A DNA stretch of 61,658 nucleotides from Bizionia argentinensis JUB59 (GTDB lineage Bacteria > Bacteroidota > Bacteroidia > Flavobacteriales > Flavobacteriaceae), in the NCBI RefSeq assembly GCF_000224335.1, contig NZ_AFXZ01000061.1, positions 1-61,658 on the forward strand, in the 5' to 3' direction. The position numbers and the translations under genes are program-made. The notes below the pieces were generated by a model. It was not told the origin of the DNA. It did no database searches and saw nothing but the letters and a program-made list of their open reading frames with translations. This document shows positions 1-9,581 of the stretch, piece after piece. Position 1 is the stretch's first letter; the number at the start of each line of letters is the position of its first letter.

Positions 1-12
1 TTTTCATCAAGT

Positions 13-66
13 CCAAAAGTTGTAGGATTTTAGAATTAAGCAAAAATAGTGGTCAGTCTAAAAAGT
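13..66. repeat. Degenerate direct repeat, copy 1
   Basis: A stretch of about 54 bp, roughly four fifths identical by eye to 377-430 in the same orientation. It covers the last codons of the transposase remnant and the bases after its stop, so it probably represents one end of an old insertion sequence. Differences fall often at third codon positions of the minus-strand reading. Confidence 0.7.
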
Positions 67-366
67 AAAAAGACTATGTTTCTAACGCCTCTGAACTGCG
101 TTCTGAAAGCCTTTATTTTGGCATTAAAATTCTGCTAGTGCATTTGTGCTTCTGTTCTCAAAGTAGTTTATTATGTTCTGGTAGTGTATAGAGGTGGTTC
201 TAGATATTGTATTAAAGCTTTTAAATACTACCTGTCTTACCTTTTCATCCCATTTAGCTAAACGCAATATTGCCAAATTTTTATCTTTAGTGTGGTTAAA
301 TATCCATGATGAATTTTGTCACAGCTTATATGCCTTTTCTAAATCGGGATACCTTTCAAAAAGTAC
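36..366 (-). pseudogene. Decayed transposase C-terminus (ISL3-like)
   Basis: Read on the minus strand this stretch encodes the last ~110 residues of a DDE transposase. Recognisable pieces in order are LFERYPDLEKAYKL, LAKWDEKV, FKSFNTISRT, NYFENRSTNALAE, FNAKIKAFRTQFRGVRN and FRLTTIFA, then a stop at 36-38. The RSTNAxAExFNxKIK block holds the catalytic Glu of ISL3-type enzymes. It is broken by an in-frame TGA at 319-321 and a one-base frameshift near 124-130, and it lacks its N-terminal half. The 104-codon plus-strand frame at 194-508 is only its antisense shadow. The family name rests on motif recall; that it is a transposase remnant is fairly sure. Confidence 0.82.
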
Positions 367-376
367 TGGATCTTTT

Positions 377-430
377 CCAAAAGTTATGGGATTTGCATAT
401 TATGCCAAAATAGTGGTAAGCCTAAAAAGA
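377..430. repeat. Degenerate direct repeat, copy 2
   Basis: Partner of the repeat at 13-66. It holds the tail of the second transposase remnant plus the non-coding bases after its stop codon, and probably marks the end of a second decayed element. Confidence 0.7.
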
Positions 431-507
431 GTCAATCCTAAAGCTTGTGTTTTAAGTAGATATTTTAGTAAATATATAGGGGAAGTATTTAATATTTTAA
501 AGCCTTA
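400..507 (-). pseudogene. Second, shorter transposase C-terminal remnant
   Basis: On the minus strand, just upstream of the larger remnant, a frame reads GFKILNT and then LFRLTTILA followed by a stop at 400-402. This matches the start (GFKSFNT) and end (LFRLTTIFA) of the C-terminal region of the neighbouring remnant, with most of the middle missing. The sequence after the stop (NPITFG if translated) also matches that after the first copy (NPTTFG). The two therefore look like tandem ends of related elements, this one carrying an internal deletion. Confidence 0.6.
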
Positions 508-1020
508 ATCTAGATATCTATCAGGAATATTCTAAAATATTTATTATTTAGTGAGAATATTGGGGATTAATTTTCATCTTTTACTTCTCTCAAATTAAGT
601 TAAAACTATATGCTTTAGTAAATCCTGCTTTAGCTTCTAAAAAAAATTGGCACGAACTTTACATCTTTTTACGAACTCACGCGTTCTCTGAAATTATTGC
701 GCAAATGATTTCCTATAAATTTCACGGATGCAAAAGATTTTCAATCTGTTTCAAGAACTCATTGTACTTTAGTTTATAGTCATTTAGTTGAAAAATATTT
801 TAAAATTGATTGGTAGTTAATCCGTATTGTTTTTTGGAGGTATTTTAAATTTAAACTAAATATACTACCTGATTAAATCAATTCTTATATACTTATAGAA
901 GCTCTTTGCATTGTCGCTTTATTATTTAAATTCCCTTAAATTAGTCTATAGGAGATATAATATTTTAGATTTTTTGTCATTCAATTACCTGAAGTGGGTT
1001 AACGATAAAGTAAATAAATA
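508..1020. other. Gene-free, AT-rich degraded region
   Basis: No intact gene is visible in this 0.5-kb stretch. Short coding-like runs broken by stops occur on the minus strand. One at about 722-837 reads KKQYGLTTNQF, a stop, then NDYKLKYNEFLKQIENLLHP and a stop. I could not place it in a family. Together with the transposase remnants next to it, this suggests old, decaying inserted DNA. Confidence 0.4.
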
Positions 1021-1022
1021 AA

Positions 1023-1043
1023 AAAAGCGCAAGTTGCGCTTTT
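1023..1043 (-). terminator. Terminator after murQ-DUF6095 operon
   Basis: Ten-base inverted repeat AAAAGCGCAA / TTGCGCTTTT around one central base. It ends in a T-run on the minus strand and lies just downstream of the last gene of the murQ operon. Confidence 0.75.
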
Positions 1044-1075
1044 AAAAGTATAGTATAAACTGTAGTTATTTAATT

Positions 1076-1312
1076 CTAATTAAACATACTATCCATTATT
1101 GTTTTTAGTCCTTTAAAGGCGAAAAATATGGCTAGTCCGCAAATAACTATACCAATTATAAGTAAAGGAATATATAGTGGTTTCTCTTGATTACTAAAGG
1201 ATATATATAGTAGAGTAGGACCTGTAAACATACAAGCCAATGATAATAGCATTTTTTTTAGGCCTTTAATAAGGATATCTCTGTTTGTGTGTTTAGTTTC
1301 TGCTTCCATCAT
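1076..1312 (-). CDS. DUF6095 family small membrane protein
   Basis: A 78-residue protein with two hydrophobic segments (about residues 20-38 and 47-66) separated by a short polar loop, and a charged N-terminus. Size, the GLKKML...FTGPTLLY...GLKTIMDSMF pattern and the position next to murQ fit DUF6095, a family known to me only from flavobacteria and of unknown function. The gene overlaps the end of murQ by 20 nt, so the two are almost surely co-transcribed and perhaps translationally coupled. Two ATG codons in a row (1310-1312 and 1307-1309) could serve as start. A role at the inner membrane linked to cell-wall recycling is only inference. Confidence 0.8.
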   Translation of the reverse strand: MMEAETKHTNRDILIKGLKKMLLSLACMFTGPTLLYISFSNQEKPLYIPLLIIGIVICGLAIFFAFKGLKTIMDSMFN

Positions 1313-2117
1313 TATAAAATTTTATAGCTGTTCTAACATTTTTATGTGATTCTAATAAACTTTGAGCAGTGGAATAATCAATATCCAATTCTTGAATCAA
1401 CATCTTAATACCGCGTTGTACAAGCTTCTCATTACTCAATTGCATATCGACCATTTTATTTCCTTTTATATGACCTAATTGAATCATGGTCGACGTTGTA
1501 ATCATATTAAGAACCAATTTTTGAGCCGTACCAGCTTTCATTCGGGAACTACCTGTTACGAATTCAGGGCCAACAACAACTTCTATAGGAAATTCTGATA
1601 CCCTTGATAAGGGACTATCCTTATTGCAGGTCACGCAACTAGTAATGATATTATGTTTGTTACACATTTCAAGAGCAGCAATAACGTATGGTGTTGTTCC
1701 GGAAGCTGCTATTCCAATAACAACATCTTTGGATGAAACATTGAAAGCTTGTAAATCTACCCAACCTTGAGTTTTTGAATCCTCGGCATTTTCAACAGCC
1801 ATTCTAATAGCCGAATCGCCACCTGCAATAATCCCAATAACTAAATCGGGCGACACACCAAAAGTTGGTGGACATTCCGAAGCATCTAATATTCCTAATC
1901 TACCACTAGTTCCTGCCCCAATGTAAAATATTCGGCCACCTCTTTTAAGTTTTTCAATAACAATTGAAACTAACGCTTCAATTTGAGGAATTACTTTCTT
2001 AACCGCAAAAGGAATGGATTGATCTTCGGTATTTATATTGGTTAGTATTTCCTTTACAGACATCGTTTCTAGATGATTATATTGGGAGTCTTGTTCAGTT
2101 GTTTTATTAAAGCTCAT
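1293..2117 (-). CDS. murQ: N-acetylmuramic acid 6-phosphate etherase MurQ
   Basis: Cleaves the D-lactyl ether of N-acetylmuramic acid 6-phosphate to GlcNAc-6-phosphate and D-lactate, a cytosolic step of peptidoglycan recycling. The 274-residue length is normal. The SIS fold shows as RIFYIGAGTSGRLGILDASE (residues 62-81), with acidic residue E81 in SECPPTFG; GTAQKLVLNMITT, near residues 200-212, is also typical. I start at MSFNKTTEQ rather than the upstream ATG because a -7 box (2123-2130) lies between the two, 5 nt before this ATG, which suggests a leaderless mRNA. It follows the DUF4249 gene by 44 nt and overlaps the DUF6095 gene. Confidence 0.95.
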   Translation of the reverse strand: MSFNKTTEQDSQYNHLETMSVKEILTNINTEDQSIPFAVKKVIPQIEALVSIVIEKLKRGGRIFYIGAGTSGRLGILDASECPPTFGVSPDLVIGIIAGGDSAIRMAVENAEDSKTQGWVDLQAFNVSSKDVVIGIAASGTTPYVIAALEMCNKHNIITSCVTCNKDSPLSRVSEFPIEVVVGPEFVTGSSRMKAGTAQKLVLNMITTSTMIQLGHIKGNKMVDMQLSNEKLVQRGIKMLIQELDIDYSTAQSLLESHKNVRTAIKFYNDGSRN

Positions 2118-2122
2118 ATATT

Positions 2123-2130
2123 CAAAATTA
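2123..2130 (-). promoter_or_regulatory. -7 box of murQ (TAATTTTG)
   Basis: Minus-strand TAATTTTG fits the Bacteroidetes TAnnTTTG -7 element and ends 5 nt before the murQ ATG. A second match, TATTTTTG, lies at 2145-2152. No clear TTG -33 element is seen at the usual spacing. Confidence 0.5.
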
Positions 2131-2161
2131 CAAAATATTAGCACCAAAAATAGAATGTGGT

Positions 2162-2971
2162 CTATTGAATGGTATACGTTGTTTCAGCAACTTCAGATAA
2201 CCTAAAGTAACCTAAAGGATAGTTAGTTTGATTGGTAACATTAATGCAGTTCCCGCGAACTGTTGCAGGTTGTGTTTCGAAAGGGCCACCACCGCCGGTT
2301 TGTTGTAAAAGTATGAACATAAATTCATAAAAGCGTTTTGAAACTGCGTAATTTGTTATAATTACTGTTTCATTCACTATTAAATCCTCCTCAAGATAGT
2401 AACCGAAGATCTGATTACCATTTACAAATTTATCTTGAAGTACGGACATCGTACTGTTTACAGGTAAGCTAGGTTTGAATTCAAGTAGATAATAATTTTC
2501 TTCACCAATGGGATCGGTAAAATAAGCCTTAATTTCGGTGTCTTTACCAGTAAAACCAGCTTCTAAATCCTGTTCAATATAATCGAAGTCTGGAACCGCT
2601 AAAAGTGTTTCTGTAGCTTTATAAGTTTCGTTGTCATATACTATTGTAAGATTATAAACTTTATTTAAAGCAGGAACGAAATTGCTATTTAAATAATTAC
2701 CAGTTGTACCATCTTCAATAAAACTATAAATAATATCATTTTCATCTGTTATAAATACGTCGGCATCATTAGCAGGAGGAATATCAGGTTCAAAATATGG
2801 AGCGGTGAGTGTTAATTTAATTACCTGTCCATTTCCTGAAGTCCCTTTTATCCAATTTATTGATGCATCAATAACTAGTTTTGGTTCGGATGTTGGAACA
2901 TCGATATCAATAACATCTTGGCATGATGAACACATTACAGTTATTAGAAATATATAAATTAAATGTTTCAT
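2162..2971 (-). CDS. DUF4249 lipoprotein, TonB-receptor partner
   Basis: A 269-residue protein with a lipoprotein signal peptide (MKHLIYIFLITVMCSSC, lipidated Cys 17) followed by QDVIDIDVPTSEPKLVIDA, the typical opening of DUF4249. Family members sit beside TonB-dependent receptors and are thought to be outer-membrane partner lipoproteins; the ligand is unknown. Here the start codon lies 4 nt after the receptor's stop codon, strongly suggesting co-translation. I chose the ATG at 2971 because the longer frame upstream would run through the end of the receptor gene and would put the signal peptide 48 residues inside the protein. Confidence 0.85.
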   Translation of the reverse strand: MKHLIYIFLITVMCSSCQDVIDIDVPTSEPKLVIDASINWIKGTSGNGQVIKLTLTAPYFEPDIPPANDADVFITDENDIIYSFIEDGTTGNYLNSNFVPALNKVYNLTIVYDNETYKATETLLAVPDFDYIEQDLEAGFTGKDTEIKAYFTDPIGEENYYLLEFKPSLPVNSTMSVLQDKFVNGNQIFGYYLEEDLIVNETVIITNYAVSKRFYEFMFILLQQTGGGGPFETQPATVRGNCINVTNQTNYPLGYFRLSEVAETTYTIQ

Positions 2972-2975
2972 GGAT

Positions 2976-5345
2976 TTAAAATTTAAAATTATAAGAAACA
3001 GACGGTACGATTCCAAAAATAGATAATCTAGTGGCTTCATTGGTTCCAGTATCACGATTTTCGGAAAACGTAATGGAAGCTGCATTATGGCGATTGTAAA
3101 CATTGTAAATTCCAAAAACCCATTCGGCTTGCCATCCGGATGTTTTTTCAGGTTTAGGTATATATGTTGCTGATAAATCTAAACGGTTATAAGTAGGTAA
3201 ACGATATTCATTCCTTAAGCCATAATTTGGAATATTCAAGCCATTGTATTCGTATTGTGCGTTGGGGTAAGTAACTGGTTGACCTGTTTGAAACAAAAAA
3301 TTCGCGTTAAAGCGCCATTTATTAGTCAAATCATAACTAGCTATAATGCTTATATCATGCGTTTTGTCGTAAGCCGTTTTGTACCACTTTCCGTTGTTTA
3401 TTCCGGGTTCATTATTGTTTTTTCCTGGTGTGCGCTGTTCCGATTTAGACAAGGTATAAGCAATCCATCCTTTAAAACGACCCGTGTTTTTTCTGAACAG
3501 AATTTCTAAACCATAAGCTCGTGCTTCGCCATTTAATATAATCTGTTCAATGGCATCATTGGCAATTAAATCAGCACCATCTACATAATCGATTCTGTTT
3601 TTTACCTTTTTATAAAATGTTTCTGCTTCTAGTGAATAGGTATCATCTTTAAAATTCCTGAAGTAACCCAATGCTACTTGATCCAATATTTGGGGTTTAG
3701 CGTACAAACCACTCGGAGTCCAAATATCTAATGGAGTCGGTGAGCTGGTATTAGATAATAAATGCAAATATTGACTTAAGCGATTATAACTCGCTTTAAT
3801 GGAAGAGTTGTTTTCCAATTGATACGCAATAGCCAGTCGTGGTTCTAAATTACCAAAGGATTTTAAAATTTTACCGCGTTTATATTTATCAATGTCAATG
3901 GGATCAGCTTTTTCATAAATTTGTAATTGTTGATTAAAAATAATAGGTTCATCATTTGCATATTTGTTCAATTCATCTTGGCCTAATCTTAAAAAAGAAC
4001 TGTAACGCAATCCATAGGATAGCTGAATTTTATTAGATAATTTGTGTTCAACATCTAAATAAATGGCATTTTCAAATGCATATTTATCAATTAACTTGTC
4101 GGGGTTAATTCCAGAATCGTCGGATGAAGGTTTTATCTCACCAGGATTAAATTTGTGGTAAATACTGTTTAATCCATACTGTAAGGTAATATCGTTGTTG
4201 ACATAATGTTTGAAATCGTATTTCACATTTGCATTTCGAATACCTGAATCCCAATTAAAGCCAATAAAATTAAGGTTTAATCCGTAGTAGTAATCGGAAT
4301 AAATAAGTGATAAGTTTGAGAATAGTTTATCTGAAAACAGATGATTCCATCTAAAATTTAAAATCGTATTTCCATAGGTGTTTTTAAAGCTATCACTAAA
4401 CCCAATAACATCGCGACCAAAATATCCAGATAAATAAACGTTATTATTCTCATTGAGTTTATAGCTTATTTTGGTGTTTAAATCGTAGAAATATGCCTTA
4501 TTATCCAAATCGAAAAGCGGTAAAAATAAATGAGCATAGGTTGCTCTTCCGCCTAAAAGAAAAGAGCCTTTTCCTTTCTTAATTGGTCCTTCCGCTAAAA
4601 GTCGACTGGAAATTATACCAATTCCACCATTCATATGAAATTTATTCTTGTTCCCTTCTTTCTGATAAATATCTAAAACCGAAGACACGCGACCACCATA
4701 TCTTGCAGGAATACCACCTTTATATAACTTCAAATCTTTAATAGCATCTGGGTTGAAGACCGAGAAGAATCCGAAAAGGTGAGATGAATTATATATAGTG
4801 GCTTCATCCAGAAGAATTAAATTCTGATCAGCAGCACCTCCACGAACATTAAAACCTGAAGAGCCTTCGCCTGCAGTTGTAACGCCAGGAAGTAAGGTGA
4901 TGGATTTTATTACATCTGCTTCGCCAAAAACTACTGGTAGTTGTTTTATGGTATTTGCTGACATCGCATTCAAACTCATTTGCGGTTTTCGAATATTGAG
5001 CTTTTCAACATTTTCGGTTATAACCACTTCATTTAAGCTTTCAAAAGATTCTGTTAAGTTGAAGTTTTTTGTGATGCTTTCTGTAAATGTTATTGTTTCT
5101 GAAATTTGAGAATAACCTAAATAGCTAATCACAAGTTGATATGTTCCTTCGGGAAGAGTAATAGAGTAAAAGCCGTATTCATTGGTAGTTGCACCTGTTT
5201 TTAATTCAGGAAAAATAATATTAACGCCAATAAGAGTTTCGCTACTTTCTGAATCGGTAATAATACCTTTCAGCGTAAAATTTTCTTGAGACCTAATAGA
5301 ATTTATACTGAAAAGCGCAATCAGAACTAAACATAATATCCGCAT
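2976..5345 (-). CDS. TonB-dependent receptor with carboxypeptidase-like domain
   Basis: An outer-membrane active transporter of 789 residues. A signal peptide (residues 1-19) is followed by a carboxypeptidase-regulatory-like beta domain (about 24-100, GVNIIFPELKTGATTNEYGF), a plug domain (about 115-235, with VRGGAADQNLILLDEATIYN and GGIPARYGGRVSSVLDI) and a long beta-barrel ending in aromatic SYNFKF. It lacks a SusC-like partner; instead a DUF4249 lipoprotein follows 4 nt later. Receptors of this class take up unidentified compounds such as siderophores or oligomers. The nearby murQ hints at wall-derived substrates, but only by position. Confidence 0.92.
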   Translation of the reverse strand: MRILCLVLIALFSINSIRSQENFTLKGIITDSESSETLIGVNIIFPELKTGATTNEYGFYSITLPEGTYQLVISYLGYSQISETITFTESITKNFNLTESFESLNEVVITENVEKLNIRKPQMSLNAMSANTIKQLPVVFGEADVIKSITLLPGVTTAGEGSSGFNVRGGAADQNLILLDEATIYNSSHLFGFFSVFNPDAIKDLKLYKGGIPARYGGRVSSVLDIYQKEGNKNKFHMNGGIGIISSRLLAEGPIKKGKGSFLLGGRATYAHLFLPLFDLDNKAYFYDLNTKISYKLNENNNVYLSGYFGRDVIGFSDSFKNTYGNTILNFRWNHLFSDKLFSNLSLIYSDYYYGLNLNFIGFNWDSGIRNANVKYDFKHYVNNDITLQYGLNSIYHKFNPGEIKPSSDDSGINPDKLIDKYAFENAIYLDVEHKLSNKIQLSYGLRYSSFLRLGQDELNKYANDEPIIFNQQLQIYEKADPIDIDKYKRGKILKSFGNLEPRLAIAYQLENNSSIKASYNRLSQYLHLLSNTSSPTPLDIWTPSGLYAKPQILDQVALGYFRNFKDDTYSLEAETFYKKVKNRIDYVDGADLIANDAIEQIILNGEARAYGLEILFRKNTGRFKGWIAYTLSKSEQRTPGKNNNEPGINNGKWYKTAYDKTHDISIIASYDLTNKWRFNANFLFQTGQPVTYPNAQYEYNGLNIPNYGLRNEYRLPTYNRLDLSATYIPKPEKTSGWQAEWVFGIYNVYNRHNAASITFSENRDTGTNEATRLSIFGIVPSVSYNFKF

Positions 5346-5380
5346 AATAATTAAGAGCTATTTTTATTAAAAGTATAAAA

Positions 5381-5406
5381 AAAAGCCCCTAAAGAAGGAG
5401 CTTTTT
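5381..5406 (-). terminator. Terminator after icd
   Basis: AAAAGC-CCT pairs with AGG-AGCTTTTT with one mismatch, a short loop and a T-run. It lies 19 nt past the icd stop on the minus strand and separates icd from the TonB receptor gene. Confidence 0.7.
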
Positions 5407-5424
5407 GTTTAAACTTTATAAAAC

Positions 5425-7662
<2,238 letters not shown>

Positions 7663-7696
7663 TTAGTAGGTAATATTACCCATTATTTAAGCTTTG

Positions 7697-7704
7697 CAAA
7701 TATA
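7697..7704 (-). promoter_or_regulatory. -7 box of icd (TATATTTG)
   Basis: Minus-strand TATATTTG matches TAnnTTTG, 46 nt before the icd start codon. No TTG is found 19 nt further upstream. Confidence 0.5.
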
Positions 7705-7807
7705 CGGAATTCTTATAGGATTTTTAGCATAGTTTAAATTATACTCTGCCGTAGAATTGCATGATTACGAAATTCTCATTTGCTTCCAATTTTTTTGAGG
7801 AAACTAC

Positions 7808-8380
7808 TTATTCTATAGTAATTTGGTAGTGATTTAAAAGTAGTAAAGCGCCCATTGTGGAAAATTTTGCTTGTTTAATGTTGTTTTGTTCAGGTTGAAT
7901 ACTAAAGTTGGTTGCGGTTTGTAAGTCTGTTTTTTCTAGATTGGTATTTTTAAAAATGGCATGGCTTAAGCTACATTCGATAAACTTTACTTTGGAAGCA
8001 TTAGCATTCGTGAAATCCACATGATCTAAATTGCAGGATTCAAAAGTCATGGAAGTCAATTTCATGGCGTAAAAGGAAGCATAGCTGAAATTAGAGTGTT
8101 TAGCTGAAATAGAAAATAAAAAAGGATTACATTCTTGAAATAGGACGCCTAGCAATTTACATTCTACAAACGAAACGTCTTTAAACATGACACCTTTAAC
8201 TTTTGCCGAACTTAAATTACAATTAATAAATTCGCATTCCATGAAAGATGTAGAAGAAAGAAAAACTTCTGAAAAGTCACAATCTATAAACTGGCAATTA
8301 TCATATTCGCCTTTTGGCAATAGTTTTTGCGTGTAATTTTGCTTCTCAAATGTTTGATCGCAAATGAAAGGTTGATTCAT
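7808..8380 (-). CDS. Pentapeptide-repeat protein (Qnr/McbG-like fold)
   Basis: A 190-residue protein made almost wholly of pentapeptide repeats (for example CQFID CDFSE, FINCN LSSAK, FESCN LDHVD FTNAN), expected to fold into a right-handed quadrilateral beta-helix. Qnr and McbG proteins of this fold mimic DNA and protect gyrase, but many chromosomal members have no known role, so a resistance function is not claimed. I start at MNQPFICDQTF. The frame stays open to an ATG at 8443, but that ATG lies in the arm of a strong hairpin and would add a 21-residue hydrophobic leader unlike the family. A structured, possibly attenuating leader lies upstream. Confidence 0.8.
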   Translation of the reverse strand: MNQPFICDQTFEKQNYTQKLLPKGEYDNCQFIDCDFSEVFLSSTSFMECEFINCNLSSAKVKGVMFKDVSFVECKLLGVLFQECNPFLFSISAKHSNFSYASFYAMKLTSMTFESCNLDHVDFTNANASKVKFIECSLSHAIFKNTNLEKTDLQTATNFSIQPEQNNIKQAKFSTMGALLLLNHYQITIE

Positions 8381-8427
8381 ATTAAGAATATTTGGACAGA
8401 TGCGAAAATAATTAAAATATAGTAGGT

Positions 8428-8479
8428 AAAAAACGAAAGCCATATCATATCAGACGAAAGTCTGGTTTGACATGGCTTT
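8428..8479 (-). terminator. Terminator-like hairpin before the pentapeptide gene
   Basis: On the minus strand AAAGCCAT (8472-8479) pairs perfectly with ATGGCTTT (8436-8443). Inside it a second stem, CAGAC-TTTC-GTCTG (8451-8464), adds 5 bp, and TCA/TGA pairs lie between. It is followed after CG by six Ts (8428-8433), the layout of an intrinsic terminator. It ends 48 nt before the pentapeptide start codon, so it may end an upstream transcript or act as an attenuator. Confidence 0.55.
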
Positions 8480-8846
8480 GTTTGAAATAGTTTAACATGA
8501 TCTAGGTGGTTATGCAACCACCAATTGTAAAATAATTTCTACAAAGTTCAATTCAAGTATCGCTATTTCAAAAATGAAACATTCTATTGTACAACTTTCA
8601 AAATGTATTGAACTGTTGTTAAAATGTTTCAGTTTACTGTTTTTCTTGATGTTAAAGCTTCTTCTAATTCACTTGCATGAACTACATACACTCCAAACAT
8701 TGTTTCATAGTCTAATTCTTACTTTCGTTTCTAATAGACATTAGGAAACTTTCAACTTCTTTTCTTGCTAACTGCTAATGCATCTAGCACATTAAAAAGT
8801 ATCATGATTTTTCAGTAAATCACGAAAACGTGTTCTACCTCTGAAA
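8436..8846. ncRNA. Candidate structured intergenic region
   Basis: No protein frame is convincing here, but six hairpins can be drawn. They are 8436-8479 (8+3+5 bp), 8505-8522 (GGTGGTT/AACCACC, 4-nt loop), 8575-8631 (TGAAACATT/AATGTTTCA with inner ACAAC/GTTGT and TTCAA/TTGAA), 8727-8749 (9 bp, one bulged G, 4-nt loop), 8773-8789 (5 bp) and 8810-8846 (TTTCAG/CTGAAA around CACG/CGTG). The terminal T-run of the first points to a minus-strand transcript ending near 8428. No known RNA family is recognised and no promoter was found for it. The whole 600-bp gap (8381-9039) is AT-rich. Confidence 0.35.
8450..8473 (-). promoter_or_regulatory. Possible 7-codon leader ORF inside the hairpin
   Basis: On the minus strand an ATG begins in the 5' arm of the terminator-like hairpin and reads MSNQTFV then TGA, ending beyond the loop. 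A ribosome on it would keep the stem from forming. No ribosome-binding site is visible and the frame is short enough to be chance. Confidence 0.25.
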
Positions 8847-8895
8847 CCTCAAAAAACAATAAGATATAAAGAAAGTATCTTTAAAGGATTAAAAA

Positions 8896-8903
8896 TAAAT
8901 TTG
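8896..8903 (+). promoter_or_regulatory. Orphan plus-strand -7 box (TAAATTTG)
   Basis: TAAATTTG matches TAnnTTTG and would start a transcript near 8907 ending at the hairpin at 9040-9065, about 160 nt. That transcript contains only a 20-codon frame (8963-9025) preceded by AAGGCGAG. A single -7 match in AT-rich DNA is weak evidence. Confidence 0.25.
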
Positions 8904-9039
8904 CTTATTTACTACAAAACCAACCAAGTTGTCTTTTAATTCTTTTACTAATATAAGGCGAGATGTTTGTTTTTCAAAACTTACAAGCAATTAGATATCA
9001 ACAAGTTATAAACTGGAGTTGTTAACATTTGTTAATAAA

Positions 9040-9065
9040 AAAAGCCCTGTTTTCACAGGGCTTTT
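9040..9065 (-). terminator. Terminator after rplS
   Basis: Perfect 11-bp stem AAAAGCCCTGT / ACAGGGCTTTT with a 4-nt loop, 20 nt beyond the rplS stop. On the minus strand it is followed by a long T-run, so it ends rplS; it could also work on the plus strand. Confidence 0.85.
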
Positions 9066-9084
9066 CAACGTTATCAACAATGTA

Positions 9085-9438
9085 TTAACGTTTCATACTT
9101 TCTCTAATTCTAGCTTTCTTACCAGTTAAGCCTCTAAAGTAATAAATACGTGCACGACGTACTTTACCACGTTTGTTAACTTCTACCTTCTGCAAAGCTG
9201 GCATATTGATTGGGAAAATACGTTCTACACCAATTGTTCCAGACATTTTTCTAATGGTAAATGTTTCAGAACTACCTGTTCCTCTTCTTTGAACAACGAC
9301 TCCTTTGAAGAACTGTACACGTGATTTTTCGCCTTCTCTAATTTCGTAATAAACTGTAATTGTGTCTCCAGCACCAAACTCTGGAAAATCTTTTCTTGTT
9401 ACAAATTCTTCTTGTACAAATTTTACTAAAGATTCCAT
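9085..9438 (-). CDS. rplS: 50S ribosomal protein L19 (bL19)
   Basis: A protein of 117 residues at the 30S-50S interface of the ribosome. Typical parts are PEFGAGDTITVYYEIREGEK, RVQFFKGVVVQRRGTGSSET and FTIRKMSGTIGVERIFP, with a basic tail GKVRRARIYYFRGLTGKKAR. The length fits the family. It lies downstream of trmD, as in most bacteria, but the other members of that classical operon (rpsP, rimM) are absent. A well-formed promoter with both boxes sits about 70 nt upstream, so it can be expressed independently of trmD. Confidence 0.98.
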   Translation of the reverse strand: MESLVKFVQEEFVTRKDFPEFGAGDTITVYYEIREGEKSRVQFFKGVVVQRRGTGSSETFTIRKMSGTIGVERIFPINMPALQKVEVNKRGKVRRARIYYFRGLTGKKARIRESMKR

Positions 9439-9510
9439 TTCTTTTAATTTTCTTAATTAATCCGAAACAACATGCACGATTTTCGCCAGAGGTTAACTCG
9501 GAATTGGCTG

Positions 9511-9540
9511 CAAAGATAACTAAATATAAATAAATTGCAA
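9511..9540 (-). promoter_or_regulatory. rplS promoter (TTG-N19-TATCTTTG)
   Basis: On the minus strand TTG (9538-9540) is followed after exactly 19 nt by TATCTTTG (9511-9518). This is the best match in the window to the Bacteroidetes primary sigma consensus. It lies between trmD and rplS and gives rplS a leader of about 70 nt. Confidence 0.7.
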
Positions 9541-9581
9541 TTAATAATTTCACTATTTAAAGGTTAATAATTAAACCTTAT

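Noticed and set aside
194-508. 104-codon open frame on the plus strand
   Set aside because: It is antisense to the two transposase remnants, whose minus-strand translation matches a real protein family; the plus reading matches nothing.
7808-8443. Quinolone-resistance gene
   Set aside because: The pentapeptide fold is clear, but similarity in fold to Qnr does not show gyrase protection, so no resistance is claimed.
9338-9553. 71-codon minus frame overlapping the rplS start
   Set aside because: It covers the rplS promoter and leader and runs out of frame into rplS; composition is unlike a real protein.
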